This document shows positions 1 through 10,722 of a stretch of DNA of 64,000 nt, piece after piece (within the stretch, counting starts at the first letter, position 1; every line of letters starts with the position of its first letter). Under the pieces are notes generated by a model. The model saw only the letters and a list, made by a program, of their open reading frames with translations. It was not told where the DNA came from and did no database searches. Source of the stretch: Taiwanofungus camphoratus (taxonomy: Eukaryota > Basidiomycota > Agaricomycetes > Polyporales > Taiwanofungaceae); contig CP021223.1 of the NCBI GenBank assembly GCA_003999685.1, positions 496,001 to 560,000 of the forward strand, read 5' to 3'. Position numbers and translations under genes: made by a program.

Positions 1-130
1 ATCGGAGGAATAAGATAATGTGACTAAAACAGCATAGCTGAAACGGAAAACCCAAGACCCCGACTGGAGTTGACCGACGTTACAATTGTACAGGTTGGGT
101 CAAGAAGAAAAGAATGACTCACAGAATAAT

Positions 131-3100
131 CTATCGTCGGACGAGCCTTCGACACCATGACGTGAAAGTATTTACTCTGTCGCTCGCCCATGCCCAAACC
201 TCCTCTATGATACCCTCAAACTCTTGCTCATTCCATGGGGACCGAATGTTATCCTGTTCTGTCAGAGTGAACCGCAAGACATCTTTGACCGTGATCAGCC
301 CGACCAAGGCTCCGTGGTCTTCCACCAGGATGACGCGTGGTCTATGGAGAAGATTAGAGAAGTGTGGGATGAATGTGCCGTGTTTGCTCACCCCATTCTT
401 TTGAATAATTGCATGACTATTTCTAGGGGAAGTTGAGGGGCAACAGTAAGGGGGGTCTGCATACGGTAATGTTAGAAGCCACGCAATACGAACGACGAAA
501 ACGACATGCCTGATTGACCCATGGCCAAAATTTTAGAACTTCCGGGGTCGCAGTTGTCTCAATAATCTCCAGTGAGTCATTTTCATCAATCCCCACCGCT
601 GGTCCCGTGGTAACTCCAGGTAATTCGACTTCAGTCTGGCCATTTGTAGCAGAGAACGAGCAAGGAGTGTCTTGAGAAATTGTTTGCACTTTACGCGCTT
701 TTTCTGCAAGTTCACCTTTAGTGATGCTCAAAAATCTGGATTGTCAAGACCTCACCTAAGACGTATTGTAGTTCCGATCGTTCGATGTACCCAATCAGAT
801 CCCTGTTGACATCGTTGGAAATGATAGGAAAGCCTTTCACATCCGTGCTCGCCAGACGTTCCTCTGCACTGATGAGTATTCACTCAGCTCCTTGATCGTA
901 GGCAATACTTACCAAGATCATGGACACACAATCCAGATGCTGGCAAAGTGTACAATTCATTTTTCATGGCCCTTGAAACTATTCTTTTCGTAAGGTGTCT
1001 GGGTGTGGTATACTGGTTAATGAGACTTACCAGGAACATTGTACGCCTGATCATCCTTCTCAAGAAAAGGATAACCGTTGAAACGAATCATCTCGTCCGC
1101 GATGCCATTGGTTCCCAGGAAGTCTCCAACAGCTTTCGTTACAAGAAGAACAATCTGGTATCACTATCAGCATTCAATCTGAGTGACAAGTGAATATGAG
1201 AGTACCATCGTAGGCAAAATGTACGTTAGGGCTCCAGTCAACTCGAACATGATGACAACTACAGTCACAGTGATTCTCATGACACCACTGGAAACAGTTG
1301 AGTTTAGAGAGGTGAAGAGATGTACGATGGACAAGTTTACCTCAGTGCAGCCGCAGCACCGAGGAAGGCATACGTTCCAGGAGTAATGCACTGCGTATCG
1401 AGTTGACACACTGCAAACATACTCGATTGTGGGTACGCGCTACATCATTGCTCAGTTAATTAGAACGTTACGGCAAGATTTGGCATGGAAAATATCCCAT
1501 ACCGATACAACGCCTTGACCATGATACCTAGCATGCGTCCAAACGTGGCGCCAATTGCCATGGAGGGCACAAAGATACCTGCAGGGACTTTACAGCCATA
1601 CGATACCACGACAAGGCCGATCCGGAGGATGGTCGCAAGGAAGAGCGAATTGACCATAGGCCACTGGACCGAGGTCCTGCAAGCAGCTCTCATAAGACTG
1701 CAGACGATCACACATTCCATGACTCACTGGCAAATGTTGTCATAGTCTCCCCCACCCTGACACTCCCGGAATAGGATTGACATGCTTTCCGTCATGTCAA
1801 TCCGTGTGAAGCGATTGAACCACCCGACCATGGCCGTCAGCGTTGCCAGTACAACTGCCTCGGCTACAGGGTAGCCTGCAAGATGCTTGCGACGGAATGC
1901 AGCTACTTGCAGGTTGAATTTGACTACAAATGCACCGTACAAGCCCTTGTTGATATCATTGACGTCAATGGACTATTGTTAGGATATTTTATGTCGTACA
2001 TACTCCGAATATGCCGAGGATCACGAAAAAAATGATTTCAAAGAAGTGCCAGTCTCTGTCGTAGGTGACTTGGAACAATACGAGTTTACCGCTTCTGAAG
2101 GGATTCATTGCCTAGTGAAATAGACAGTCAGGCATACACGGTATTTGAATACCCTTCCACCTACTGAGAGTGTAACTGTAGCCATCAGTGCGCAGAAGAA
2201 GCTCCTCCACATTGTTTTGATACTGAAAACACTACTCATTTCCTGGGACCATTGTCATGCTCAGCTCAGGGACAGCCATCAGTCAACAAAGCCTACTTCG
2301 ATCGAGAACAGTACGCCTCCTATTGGCGAACCGAAAGCAACGGCAACACCAGCAGCGCTTGAGGCTGTCAGGATTTCTCGCATCTTGCCTGATAGGATGT
2401 AAATAAACCAGCATCAAGTAGCATACAAACAACTCACCTTGACTTCGTGAATATCTTTTGAATAAACTTGCGACAAGATTGCCTATGCAACAAGCGACAT
2501 GAACGGAAGGACCCTCTTTCCCTACGGACAGACCAGAAGCAATGACCAGGGGCTGGTTCCGTGAGTTCAATCGGAGAAGGAAACATAAAAACTGATTGCA
2601 TACTAGGGTCAGACTCTTAATGGCGAAGGTCCAAAATCCGAGGTATCCCTTCATGATGAAACCTCCAAGAATGCACTTGATCTCTGAAATGCCGGAGCCC
2701 GCAGCATAGTTTGCTATAGACTTCACGAGATGCGCAGCTGTAAACGAGAAAGCCAACTTGTGCCAGGGCGTCAGATACATGAATCACTGGGGAAGTAAAG
2801 GCACACGTACCGCAAAAAGTACATATGCTGTCCATCGTACTGCTACGGCAGTGCTCCACGGATGCCACGAATCGCACGCATCGTCGCCGCCTTCAATCTC
2901 CCAACAACAAAACTGCCGGTTGAGCCACCATCCGTCGGAGCAGTAGCCCATCTTCAAGTCTGATAGCCATACAGTCACAATCGAGATGAGGGCAGCGTTC
3001 ACACCGATACACATTCCTGGACACATTCAACAGCGATATGCGGGTTAAGAAGGGTTTCCACTTACCCACTAGACTAACCACGAACCAGCTCTGACTTGCA

Positions 3101-3443
3101 TATGCTATCCTCCATAGCCTCGACCATACCCAAGCCAACGTTCCCTCTCCTCTCGAGCCTTGATGTATACCATATAGCTTCTGCGCAGTTCTGAGCCTCC
3201 TATTCCTTTCAATGACAGAATCCTGGATCCAATCTGGCGCACGTGTTGAGCGCGCAAGTCCTTAGGCTAACAAGGTGCTGAGCACGCACCTATTGTAGTA
3301 AAGTCTTCATATTTTCTGGACGTGGATGTCAAAAAGTACACACACGCCTCCTCTGATGTGAATAAAGCCTACCTGAGCTGCTCAAAGTCTTCCTCGCCTT
3401 CGTTCGGCAGACCATGGAATTCCGCGGCGTATTCACGGGACAT
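131..3443 (-). CDS. GEF1: CLC-type voltage-gated chloride channel/transporter with C-terminal CBS domain
   Basis: Family: CLC anion channel or Cl-/H+ exchanger, in fungi acting in Golgi, endosome or vacuole membranes. Seen in minus-strand exons, in order: EDFTTIDWIQDSV near the N-terminus, [11 protein letters not shown], the selectivity segment [14 protein letters not shown], the hallmark [16 protein letters not shown] (about 2480-2530), [16 protein letters not shown] (about 2300), [17 protein letters not shown] (about 1510-1580), and a CBS-like end [19 protein letters not shown] (about 290-340). The gating Glu of GKEGP is present. The start is ATG at 3443 (MSREYAAEF), which follows an in-frame TGA; exons [15 protein letters not shown] and DWIQDSV then join cleanly across introns of about 60 bases. 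Stop at 131. More than ten introns. The usual GSGIPE reads GSGISE here. Identity is certain; some exon edges are approximate. The symbol is that of the single yeast CLC gene. Confidence 0.9.
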
Positions 3444-3803
3444 GTGCGCACATTGAGACGTTCCGTTCTTAGATCAACCAGTACCGTTCTCAGACCTGTA
3501 CCGGTCGTTTCTGGGCAGACAGAATATGTCAGGATAGTGGACACCCTGTAGATGCCTTCCTTGTCTTGAGGGTGTAGTGGTAATGCTACTTATTTAATGG
3601 GTGCAGTACAGTAGACGCAAGATTCAGATCTGTGCAAACACGTCGCCGATCTTTCACGTGACTTTCAGCAACAAGCAACTCTGACGGCCTCGGAGATTTG
3701 CCCCACTCTGAATAGGTTAATGGTGTACGAGTCATTCCCAGTATGCTGAACCAGTATTTCGCAATCCTCCAGAAGTCACAGAACTACTGATATCGAGTCA
3801 TGG
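3444..3803. other. Intergenic, upstream of the CLC gene
   Basis: About 360 bases lie between the CLC start and the stop of the next minus-strand gene. They should hold the CLC promoter and the 3' end of the upstream DUF6533 gene. I see no other gene. Confidence 0.5.
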
Positions 3804-5447
3804 TCAATATGCTATCAATGGACTTCTACAAAAGTACATAGTATCTTCCTCGTCGTTAAGTCTGTCTTCCAGAGATTCCTCACACCACATAGATTCATTG
3901 ACCTCGTCGGTTATTCCGTCTCTTTGGGGCACATTTTCCCGTATGGAGGACCTATAACTGGGCGGTGGTCCCGAAGCCCCGACTATGTGAGATGCAAATG
4001 TGAGATCTGATAGCTGAGAAAGCTGCGATCTAACATCCGCTCCGCATCCACACAGAAGACGGACGTTGAGCATAAAGCGGCAGAGCAGGATTGGCGAAAA
4101 TCTAATCTGCTGGTATATCAGCTGCCGTTGCATCAAAGAGGACATGAATTACGAACACCGCGATGAAGAAAGTAGTAATGTCATAGAATACCTATTCAAC
4201 AAGGATTAGCGTCAAACCCAAAGGGGAAGGTGAAAGAGTGGACATTAATGCTCCACAACACCATATCAACGACATTCAACACAAGGAGTGCTCTGACAAC
4301 GATCGATTATTGATTTAATAAGCTAGGATAATATAATGTTACGAATCTTACGTACCCAAAGTAGATTATACCTGTGACGAGACGGTCTCATCATTGTCAC
4401 CGCGTTGGATAGAACTAGTCATACTTACCATCTTGTAACAGCAGCGTGCTGATAGGAACCTTGACACTCACACTGCAAGCGATTGCCTTGCTACCACGAA
4501 GGGTATACCAGGTGTCGACCAGGACAATAATGTCAGAAGCAATAGCACATACTCGGGTGGCTAAGGCAACTGCAAATAAGGAATGTTGTCAGTGATCACC
4601 CGTAACAGCGTTGAAAGCCGCACATCTACACTCAGCAATCCGTTGTTGAGAATGGCAAGATTCAGCAAAGATCAGCTAGACATACTTTTCTCGGGCGAGA
4701 GCAGGCATCCGGTAGATGATCTCGCAGAATGGGGGAAACTTGAGACTATTCACTGCATATTGAGAAAGATTATACTGATAATGTATTAGCCAAAGGATAC
4801 TGCTCTGTAGAAGTCCTTACAATGTTGGTAACGGCCGGGACAGAGCCTAATGTCAGGACGCATATTGACAGTTGCCACCGGCAATTCTGCAGCGCATAGA
4901 CTTTAAGTGCGGAGAAGCCTAACAAAATCTGAGAAACAAGAATAAGTTACGGTTGGAGAAACAGCCTTACATGCCCAAAGAACGAATGAGAAGCATTGAA
5001 GGCTTCCCGAAGCCAAACTCAGAGCGTAGCGACTGCAGGAACATATCAGTCCTGAGCATCTCTTGGTGCCACAGGTACTCCCTAACTCTGAAAAGCTGAC
5101 CTCTGAAGAAAAAATGTCAACAGTGAATTCAAGCATAAGACCACAGACAATGTCGCACTTTACATGAATGGCTAAATTCTCCTACAATCCGAAGAATAAT
5201 ATGCAGGATCACGGTGTACCGAATTAGAACGTAGAAAACGCTTGCGCGTGTAAATTTCCGACACCATATAGCTTCAACCTCTTGTCCGAAAGTAATTATG
5301 TAGTCGTAGAAGAAGAGAGCTGACGAAAATAGTACGCGTCATAAGACATACGAATGGCATACAAGGTTGAACCGAGAACTTTACAGACCGGATGTTGCCA
5401 CAAAGCAGTAGTTTTGTGTAATTGTTAATGGAATCAACTTTCTGCAT
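3804..5447 (-). CDS. DUF6533-family multi-pass membrane protein (copy A)
   Basis: Function of the family is unknown; members are multi-pass membrane proteins that are numerous in Agaricomycetes. Minus-strand exons carry the family landmarks in order: FFYDYIITFGQEVEAIW (about 5270-5320), a helix-rich segment ASVFYVLIRYTVILHIIL, FSALKVYALQNCRW (about 4860-4910), ATRVCAIASDIIVLVDTWY (about 4490-4560), VPISTLLLQDG, LLVLNVVDMVLWSIN (about 4250), FYDITTFFIAVF, and the end motif RFSPILLCRFMLNVRLL (about 4060-4110). The tail is acidic and soluble, as usual. I propose the start at ATG 5447 (MQKVDSINNY), whose frame continues into the FFYDY exon; this start is uncertain. Stop TGA at 3804. It has at least seven short introns and no visible break. 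A second, poorer copy lies upstream at about 6.5-8.2 kb. Confidence 0.75.
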
Positions 5448-6488
5448 GACACAAAAACGGAGCCATCGGGTCAGAAACTCAAAGGAGTCTTCAGAAACTC
5501 ACAGGCGATCGTCTTGTATGATATATGTGATGTTGGAGTCTAGCGACATTTTTGTGTCCTTTGCAACAGACACATTGTCAATGGGCCTTACTTCCTTCGA
5601 ATCCACAACAGAGGTACCCCTCTTTATACTACTCCCCTGAGCCTCTTCATAACCATCGACAGAATCAGGGTCCTGCCAGTGCTGGTATATAAACGTGATG
5701 TGAGTCATGCAGATATGAGCACTCTTTGTATGTGTATCAAACGCAGCCAGTTGCCCATAGCTCCTGCAGCTGGTTGAGTTGACCGTTCTAAGCCCTCATG
5801 ATTAGCGCCCGGTCATTCGGGAATGACATCGTTGAGTACTGTGGGTATTATACTAGACTTGTACGGTAGCTCCTGGACTATAAAAGTACAATAAGCCTCT
5901 GACAGTGAGTGAGGCATACCTTAATCGTTGTAGAAGCTGAAATAATCCACGAGTTGATGGATTGATGATGCGCATTTTTTGGCTTAGTCGACAAACGTAC
6001 TAAAGCGCGCTTCGGAGCAACATACGCTCAAACGTCAATGTGTTGTCTTAGTTATTATCTGCTGTTAGAGCGTGGCAGCCCAGTAGAATCACACGCAATC
6101 AATGAGCCACGAAAAGTAGTGCGAGTCCTTGGTTATCTTTGACAAATCATCTGGCAGCAGTTCCGAACCTTGAGTAAGTAGACAATACTTACATGTTCAA
6201 CACTTCGCTACGCGGAAGACTGGATCATGTTTCTCCTCGGCAGTCTCTAAGATCCACCTGCGAAATCAGAACGTGAGCTTCTACACTCACGACTACTGAA
6301 TTCGGAGCACTGCTGGGCCACAATTAACAGCATTGAGGAATTGACATCTCGTCGACTCGGTCCCGAGAAAGTTTATTGGTAATATATCAATATATGAGTT
6401 TTGGTGCAGCCGCTGACTCAAAGTGGGTGAATTCTGGCACCCGCGTCGTCATCATGCAGGTTCCTTCAAGCGACAACTTAATGCCTCG
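5448..6488. other. Gene-poor stretch between DUF6533 copies
   Basis: A minus-strand open frame at 5499-5708 has a hydrophilic tail-like composition (SIKRGTSVVDSKEVRPID). It could be the detached cytoplasmic tail of a DUF6533 protein, but I cannot join it to an exon. The rest holds nothing I can support. Confidence 0.3.
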
Positions 6489-8206
6489 TCAAGATCTCCT
6501 TTCAAGACTCACCGCGTATAGGAGGCCTCTATCATTTGAGAGATTGAGACCATGCCTGAAAGGCTCCTTCATGACATTAAGATGTCTATCGCTACCGTCC
6601 AGCGTGTCATCACGAAGTTCGTGATGTTCATTATATGCCGACGTATTTCCATTCAACAGGGGTGGTTCCAGCACCATTGAAGCGTCCCATATATCGTGTC
6701 CGTTCACTATTAGGAAGACTCCGTCAGTGAGCAATACACCAACTTTTCTGATTATGCTCGAAGCAAAACCGAGGTCCAACATTTACAAAGGATCGGAGCA
6801 AATACCGTCTGCGTGCAAGGATGCACGTCATGGAGATCAATGAAAGGATCGAGAAATTAAAATTGACGCAAAACTGGGCACTCAACAGAAAGACCAGTCA
6901 GTCACTTATCGAGTGCGACAGCATGTGACGAACACTGCGACAAATATGATGATGTTCAAGAAAAGCTGATGAAATCTGATTATTGTGATGACAGCAGTGA
7001 AAATTAGCAGCCGGACTTTCGTTGACCATAATACAAGATCGATGACATTCAGCAAAAAAAGAACGCCACAAAAGGCGATGTTGAACATCGACCGAGTGTT
7101 CGTACCCAAAGTAGAGCGTGCATATTCCGCATGTGTCAGAATTAGTGATGTTCTGGTACAACGTATATACTCAACTGACCATCTCTGAACAACAACGTTA
7201 TGAGGAGTACCTTCAGAAGCGACCTTTTGCAAACTCACAAGTTTTCAATAGTCAGAATGACTTATTGACCATCCGCATTCGATGTCATCTTGTCACCTTG
7301 AAATTTCAGCGACTACAGCGGATAAATCTGAGTTCCTACGCGCATCCGTCTCCGTTTTATCTGTTAGACTGCATCGAAGAACCACCAGTATGGCAATGTC
7401 TGCCACAGCTCGTTGGACTGCGATCTCTAGTTCGGAACGATGATATGTTGCTCGGGCCCCAACTGTAAAAGCTTCCGAAAGCATACACTCGTCCAAACAC
7501 ATACATACATGCATTTAAGAAGCCTGTCAATAGAGGAAGTAGACACAATCACTACAGAATAAGGGCCCTGGTAGATAATCAGGGGAGAACCATAATGATG
7601 GTGAGACGATACACCTGTATCATCTGGGCTTCACCCAGGCAGAAGATGCAGAGTCGTGCCTCAGGGACTGCATAAATTCGCAGTGTATCAATGCTTGACA
7701 AATAATATATTTATATACTTACCTGGATGCATAAGCCGAATTCGGAGCGGAGACTGGCGTGACATCTTAGAATAATTCCTGTCAGGAATCAAAGCGTACA
7801 CCGCAGCGCCATCTGTCATTTATTACATATCAGTTGTATTGGAATTATACGTACCATGATTACTGCAAGAACATTAAGCCCATTGGAGACAGCAGTATCT
7901 TCCACTCTCCGGGAGTCAATAAAAGCCAGTGCTACACGATTTCAAGCAAACCCTTTGTGCACTTAATGCAATAATTATATCGGATGCTATCACATTGAAC
8001 TTGGAGGCCTTGTCAACATTCCCATAGTAAGATATATGGATAACCTGAATTATGACAAGACGTGCAAAGAAGCCAAATAATGCGACACAATTAATAAGCA
8101 ATGATCCAGACTGTGGAATTTTTTTGCAAAGTGGCGTCTGACGAGACCAATTTAGCCCCAGGAAAAGGAGACCCACAGCAGCGCTATGCCCACTCTTCAG
8201 TAGCAA
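6489..8206 (-). pseudogene. DUF6533-family membrane protein, probably decayed (copy B)
   Basis: Several minus-strand segments match copy A in the same order: VADIAILVVL (about 7390, compare IASDIIVLV in A), FCGVLFLLNVIDLVLWSTK (about 7040-7100, compare LLVLNVVDMVLWSIN), FLNIIIFVAVF (about 6930-6970), and FAPILCK followed by MLDLGFASSII (about 6740-6800, compare FSPILLCRFMLNV). At the last place the two halves lie in different frames with a few bases apparently missing, so the end motif is broken. The expected N-terminal FYDYIITF motif was not found. A hydrophobic segment at about 7980-8130 (LINCVALFGFFARLVIIQV) may be its N-terminal part. Read as an old tandem duplicate that has lost function. 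An intact gene with splice sites I misread remains possible. Boundaries are approximate. Confidence 0.5.
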
Positions 8207-8281
8207 GGAGATACGCAGTCACAGCCAACTCAGTTCAAGAAGGCGATGATGGCGAGTCATCTAAGGTCATTCGGCTCGTCC

Positions 8282-9227
8282 CTAACTGTAATCTGAGCTA
8301 CAGTAGATAAGAGTGGGCGAAGAAACGTACCGCCGTCTGCTGTTCTGTACGCGTATGAAAAGCCAATCTACCGCAGCACGGATTCCGGTTCTGTAAGTCA
8401 TCATCAGCTAGGCTTATTGTCAGGCAGTAACGAGAAGTTACCCCTCCAACGCAGAAATACCCATGACATCCAAACTAGCGATGCGTTCTCTGCGGTGCTC
8501 GAGTTCGATCTCGTCCCCATATCTCCGTCTGGCGGCATCCTGCTTGCGTCTATACCATTCCTCATAGTCATTTCGAATCTCTTCTACAGACAAACTTTGT
8601 GGGCTGTCTTGCTTGTTTGCAAGTAGTAGGAGTGGGACACCAAGGATCTGAGGTGCAGACAGAACGGTGTCTTATGCCACTTCCATACCGTCAGCACAAA
8701 AAGTGGAAACCACCACGAACGGCGCGTACCGAATACTTCCCATCCTTCACCGAGGCGTTCTCTATCCTGGGCGTCTATGACGAACACAACGGCATGACAG
8801 TCATCGTAGTACCTGTGCCAGATATTTCGTATGCCACGCTGTCCACCTAGATCCCAGAACTGCAGGATTGTCGATGGCAGTGTGATCTTCCCCACTAGAG
8901 CATCACGTACGGTGAGGCAACCAGACAAATATGATTCGCGATTGACACACTGTTCTGTCCGACAGTTGGACCTATTTTATCAGGAGAAAGTCCAGGGATG
9001 TCATTATACAGAGTTTTAATCTTCTCCAATAACGTCTGTTGACATGTCAGTACTTGACGCCATGGTCCATCGAAACGAAACTGCACCGTCTTTCCCGCAC
9101 CATCCAACCCAATGATAATGACAGAGAACTCCTCCTTCCTGAAAATTATGACTAGATTTGTTATTCAGATCAAAACAGACACCAACCTGGTCAAGTATTC
9201 GTGAAGTCCCTTAAGTAAATGGTACAT
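8282..9227 (-). CDS. ARL3: Arf-like GTPase of the Arl3/ARFRP1 family
   Basis: A small GTPase that in yeast and animals recruits Arl1 and golgins to the trans-Golgi. Exons join cleanly from ATG 9227: MYHLLKGLHEYLTR, then KEEFSVIIIGLDGAGKT (P-loop), TLLEKIKTLYNDIPGLSPDK, GPTVGQN (switch I), GKITLPSTILQFWDLGGQR (switch II), NIWHRYYDDCHAVVFVIDA, LANKQDSP (G4) and VMGISALEG (G5), ending IRAAVDWLFIRVQNSRR. The last intron leaves a single T before the TAG stop at 8282. All nucleotide-binding motifs are present. The N-terminus is Met-Tyr with no myristoylation Gly; established work shows that yeast Arl3 is acetylated by NatC and held by Sys1 instead. A charged insert (EWYRRKQDAARRRYGDE) lies between G4 and G5, as I recall for fungal members. 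Divergent from VMA16. Confidence 0.93.
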
Positions 9228-9368
9228 CAGTGTTGAGTTGGGAGCACAGTTAGTGGTCACTGTCGCCGGCTGGCTCAGTCGGTATCACGTGTCGTAGCAG
9301 GCCCAGCGCTATAGCAGCGCATGCTACAGCTGCTAGTGAACACGCCAGTCTCTCGCTGGTCTACAACA
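9228..9368. promoter_or_regulatory. Shared divergent promoter of ARL3 and VMA16, with a CACGTG box
   Basis: Only 141 bases separate the two start codons, so both promoters must overlap here. A palindromic CACGTG (E-box type) lies at 9286-9291, near the middle, and a GC-rich imperfect hairpin region follows (about 9300-9340). CACGTG is bound by bHLH factors such as Cbf1 or Pho4 in fungi; its use here is inference. Confidence 0.6.
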
Positions 9369-10338
9369 ATGAGCTTATCTTCTTACTACACTTACGGGCT
9401 TCCATTATTTCTATCGGTAGTCATTGCTCTATATTTGCTTTTTACGGGTGTGTGGCATTAGTCTATTACGTGATCGGGACTATACTCATCGACTGAGCGT
9501 CGTGGACCACCAGGGTCGGGAGAAGCATTCAATGTTGGACGTTTCTTGGAGGAGACTAGCCCATATGCATGGGCCTCTATGGGAATTGGCTTATGTATAG
9601 GCCTGAGTGTGCTCGGTGCAGGATGGTACAGTTGTCCCTCTACTCATGCTGGTATCTATTTGACGCAAAGCCGCAAGGGGTATTTTCGTGACCGGTTCAT
9701 CAATCCTTGGTGGAGGAGTCAGGGCACCGCGAATCAGGACGAAGAATCTGATCAGGTAACATAGCCTTCCCAAGATGGTCCCCTCGCAGCTGAATTTCTC
9801 CGTTAGCATTATTTTCTGCGAGGTGGTGGCTATATACGGCGTCGTAAGTCAATTTTTCGATACGTTACATCTCTTAACTTACGCCATACAGATCATTGGT
9901 ATAGTTTACTCAGCCAAAATAGCAAGTGTACCGGAAGCACAACTTTACACCCGCGAGAATTACTTCACAGGTGAGAGCGTTAATACCCATCATATACCTA
10001 TGGTCCACATCCTTGCCCTCTAGGCTATGCTCTCTTCTGGGGCGGCCTGACAGTTGGCGCTTGTAACCTCCTCTGCGGTGTCTGCGTCGGCGTTACAGGC
10101 TCGACAGCAGCCCTGGCAGACGCCGCAGACCCAGACCTTTTCGTGAAGATCCTGATCGTGGAGGTATTTGGAAGTATCATGGGTCTGTTTGGCTTGATTG
10201 GTATGTAATAGCCCATTTAGCGTGGATGTGACTGAACGTTGTTGGACAGTGGGGCTCCTGATGGTTAGCAGAGCGGGCGAGTTTACTGCGGCCACCACTA
10301 TTCCTGCAGCAATTATGGCATCGCCCTATGTACATTGA
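9369..10338 (+). CDS. VMA16: V-type H+-ATPase proteolipid subunit c''
   Basis: Subunit c'' of the membrane V0 ring, which carries protons into the vacuole and Golgi. Exons from ATG 9369 give [20 protein letters not shown] (helix 1), [37 protein letters not shown] (helix 2), [34 protein letters not shown] (helix 3, with the proton-carrying Glu in FCEVVAIYG), [66 protein letters not shown] and [19 protein letters not shown], ending [12 protein letters not shown] and TGA at 10338. There are six introns of about 50-65 bases, except the roughly 90-base first one. The length and motif order match the family closely. Divergent partner is ARL3; the CLC channel at the left end acts in the same acidic compartments in yeast. 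Confidence 0.95.
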
Positions 10339-10722
10339 GTTGGTCAACTAAGTCCCTAATATAATGAATACGATGCCGGGGGCCTTCTGCGTTCTAGTCT
10401 CTACAGAAGTATGGCCCATAAGTATCTGCTTCTCGAAATGACTGTGCGCAGAAATTTGCTTCATGGTTGGGTGCATACTCAATGTCTATCTGCGACAATA
10501 AGTTGATGCCTTGATATGGAAAGTAAAATCCTATATAGTTGAAGACTGATACAACGTGTGGTAGCTGGAAGAAGTAAGAACATAGAAGAGCGTGAGTGGT
10601 CCCGTGCTATCGATACAAATTATTGTGTACTAAATAGGCTATGATGAACCTGCAATGCTCCATAATAGTCACCAATGCGGGTGGTGAAGACGGTCGTATG
10701 AGCTTCCGATTATCTTCGTACC
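10339..10722. other. Intergenic between convergent genes
   Basis: These 384 bases separate the ends of VMA16 and the minus-strand unknown gene. They should hold the two 3' untranslated regions. No other gene is seen. Confidence 0.5.

Noticed and set aside
9271-9282. A perfect tRNA A-box-like phrase (TGGCTCAGTCGG) in the ARL3/VMA16 spacer
   Set aside because: No B-box of the GGTTCGANTCC type follows at a suitable distance, and no cloverleaf or acceptor stem can be folded around it.
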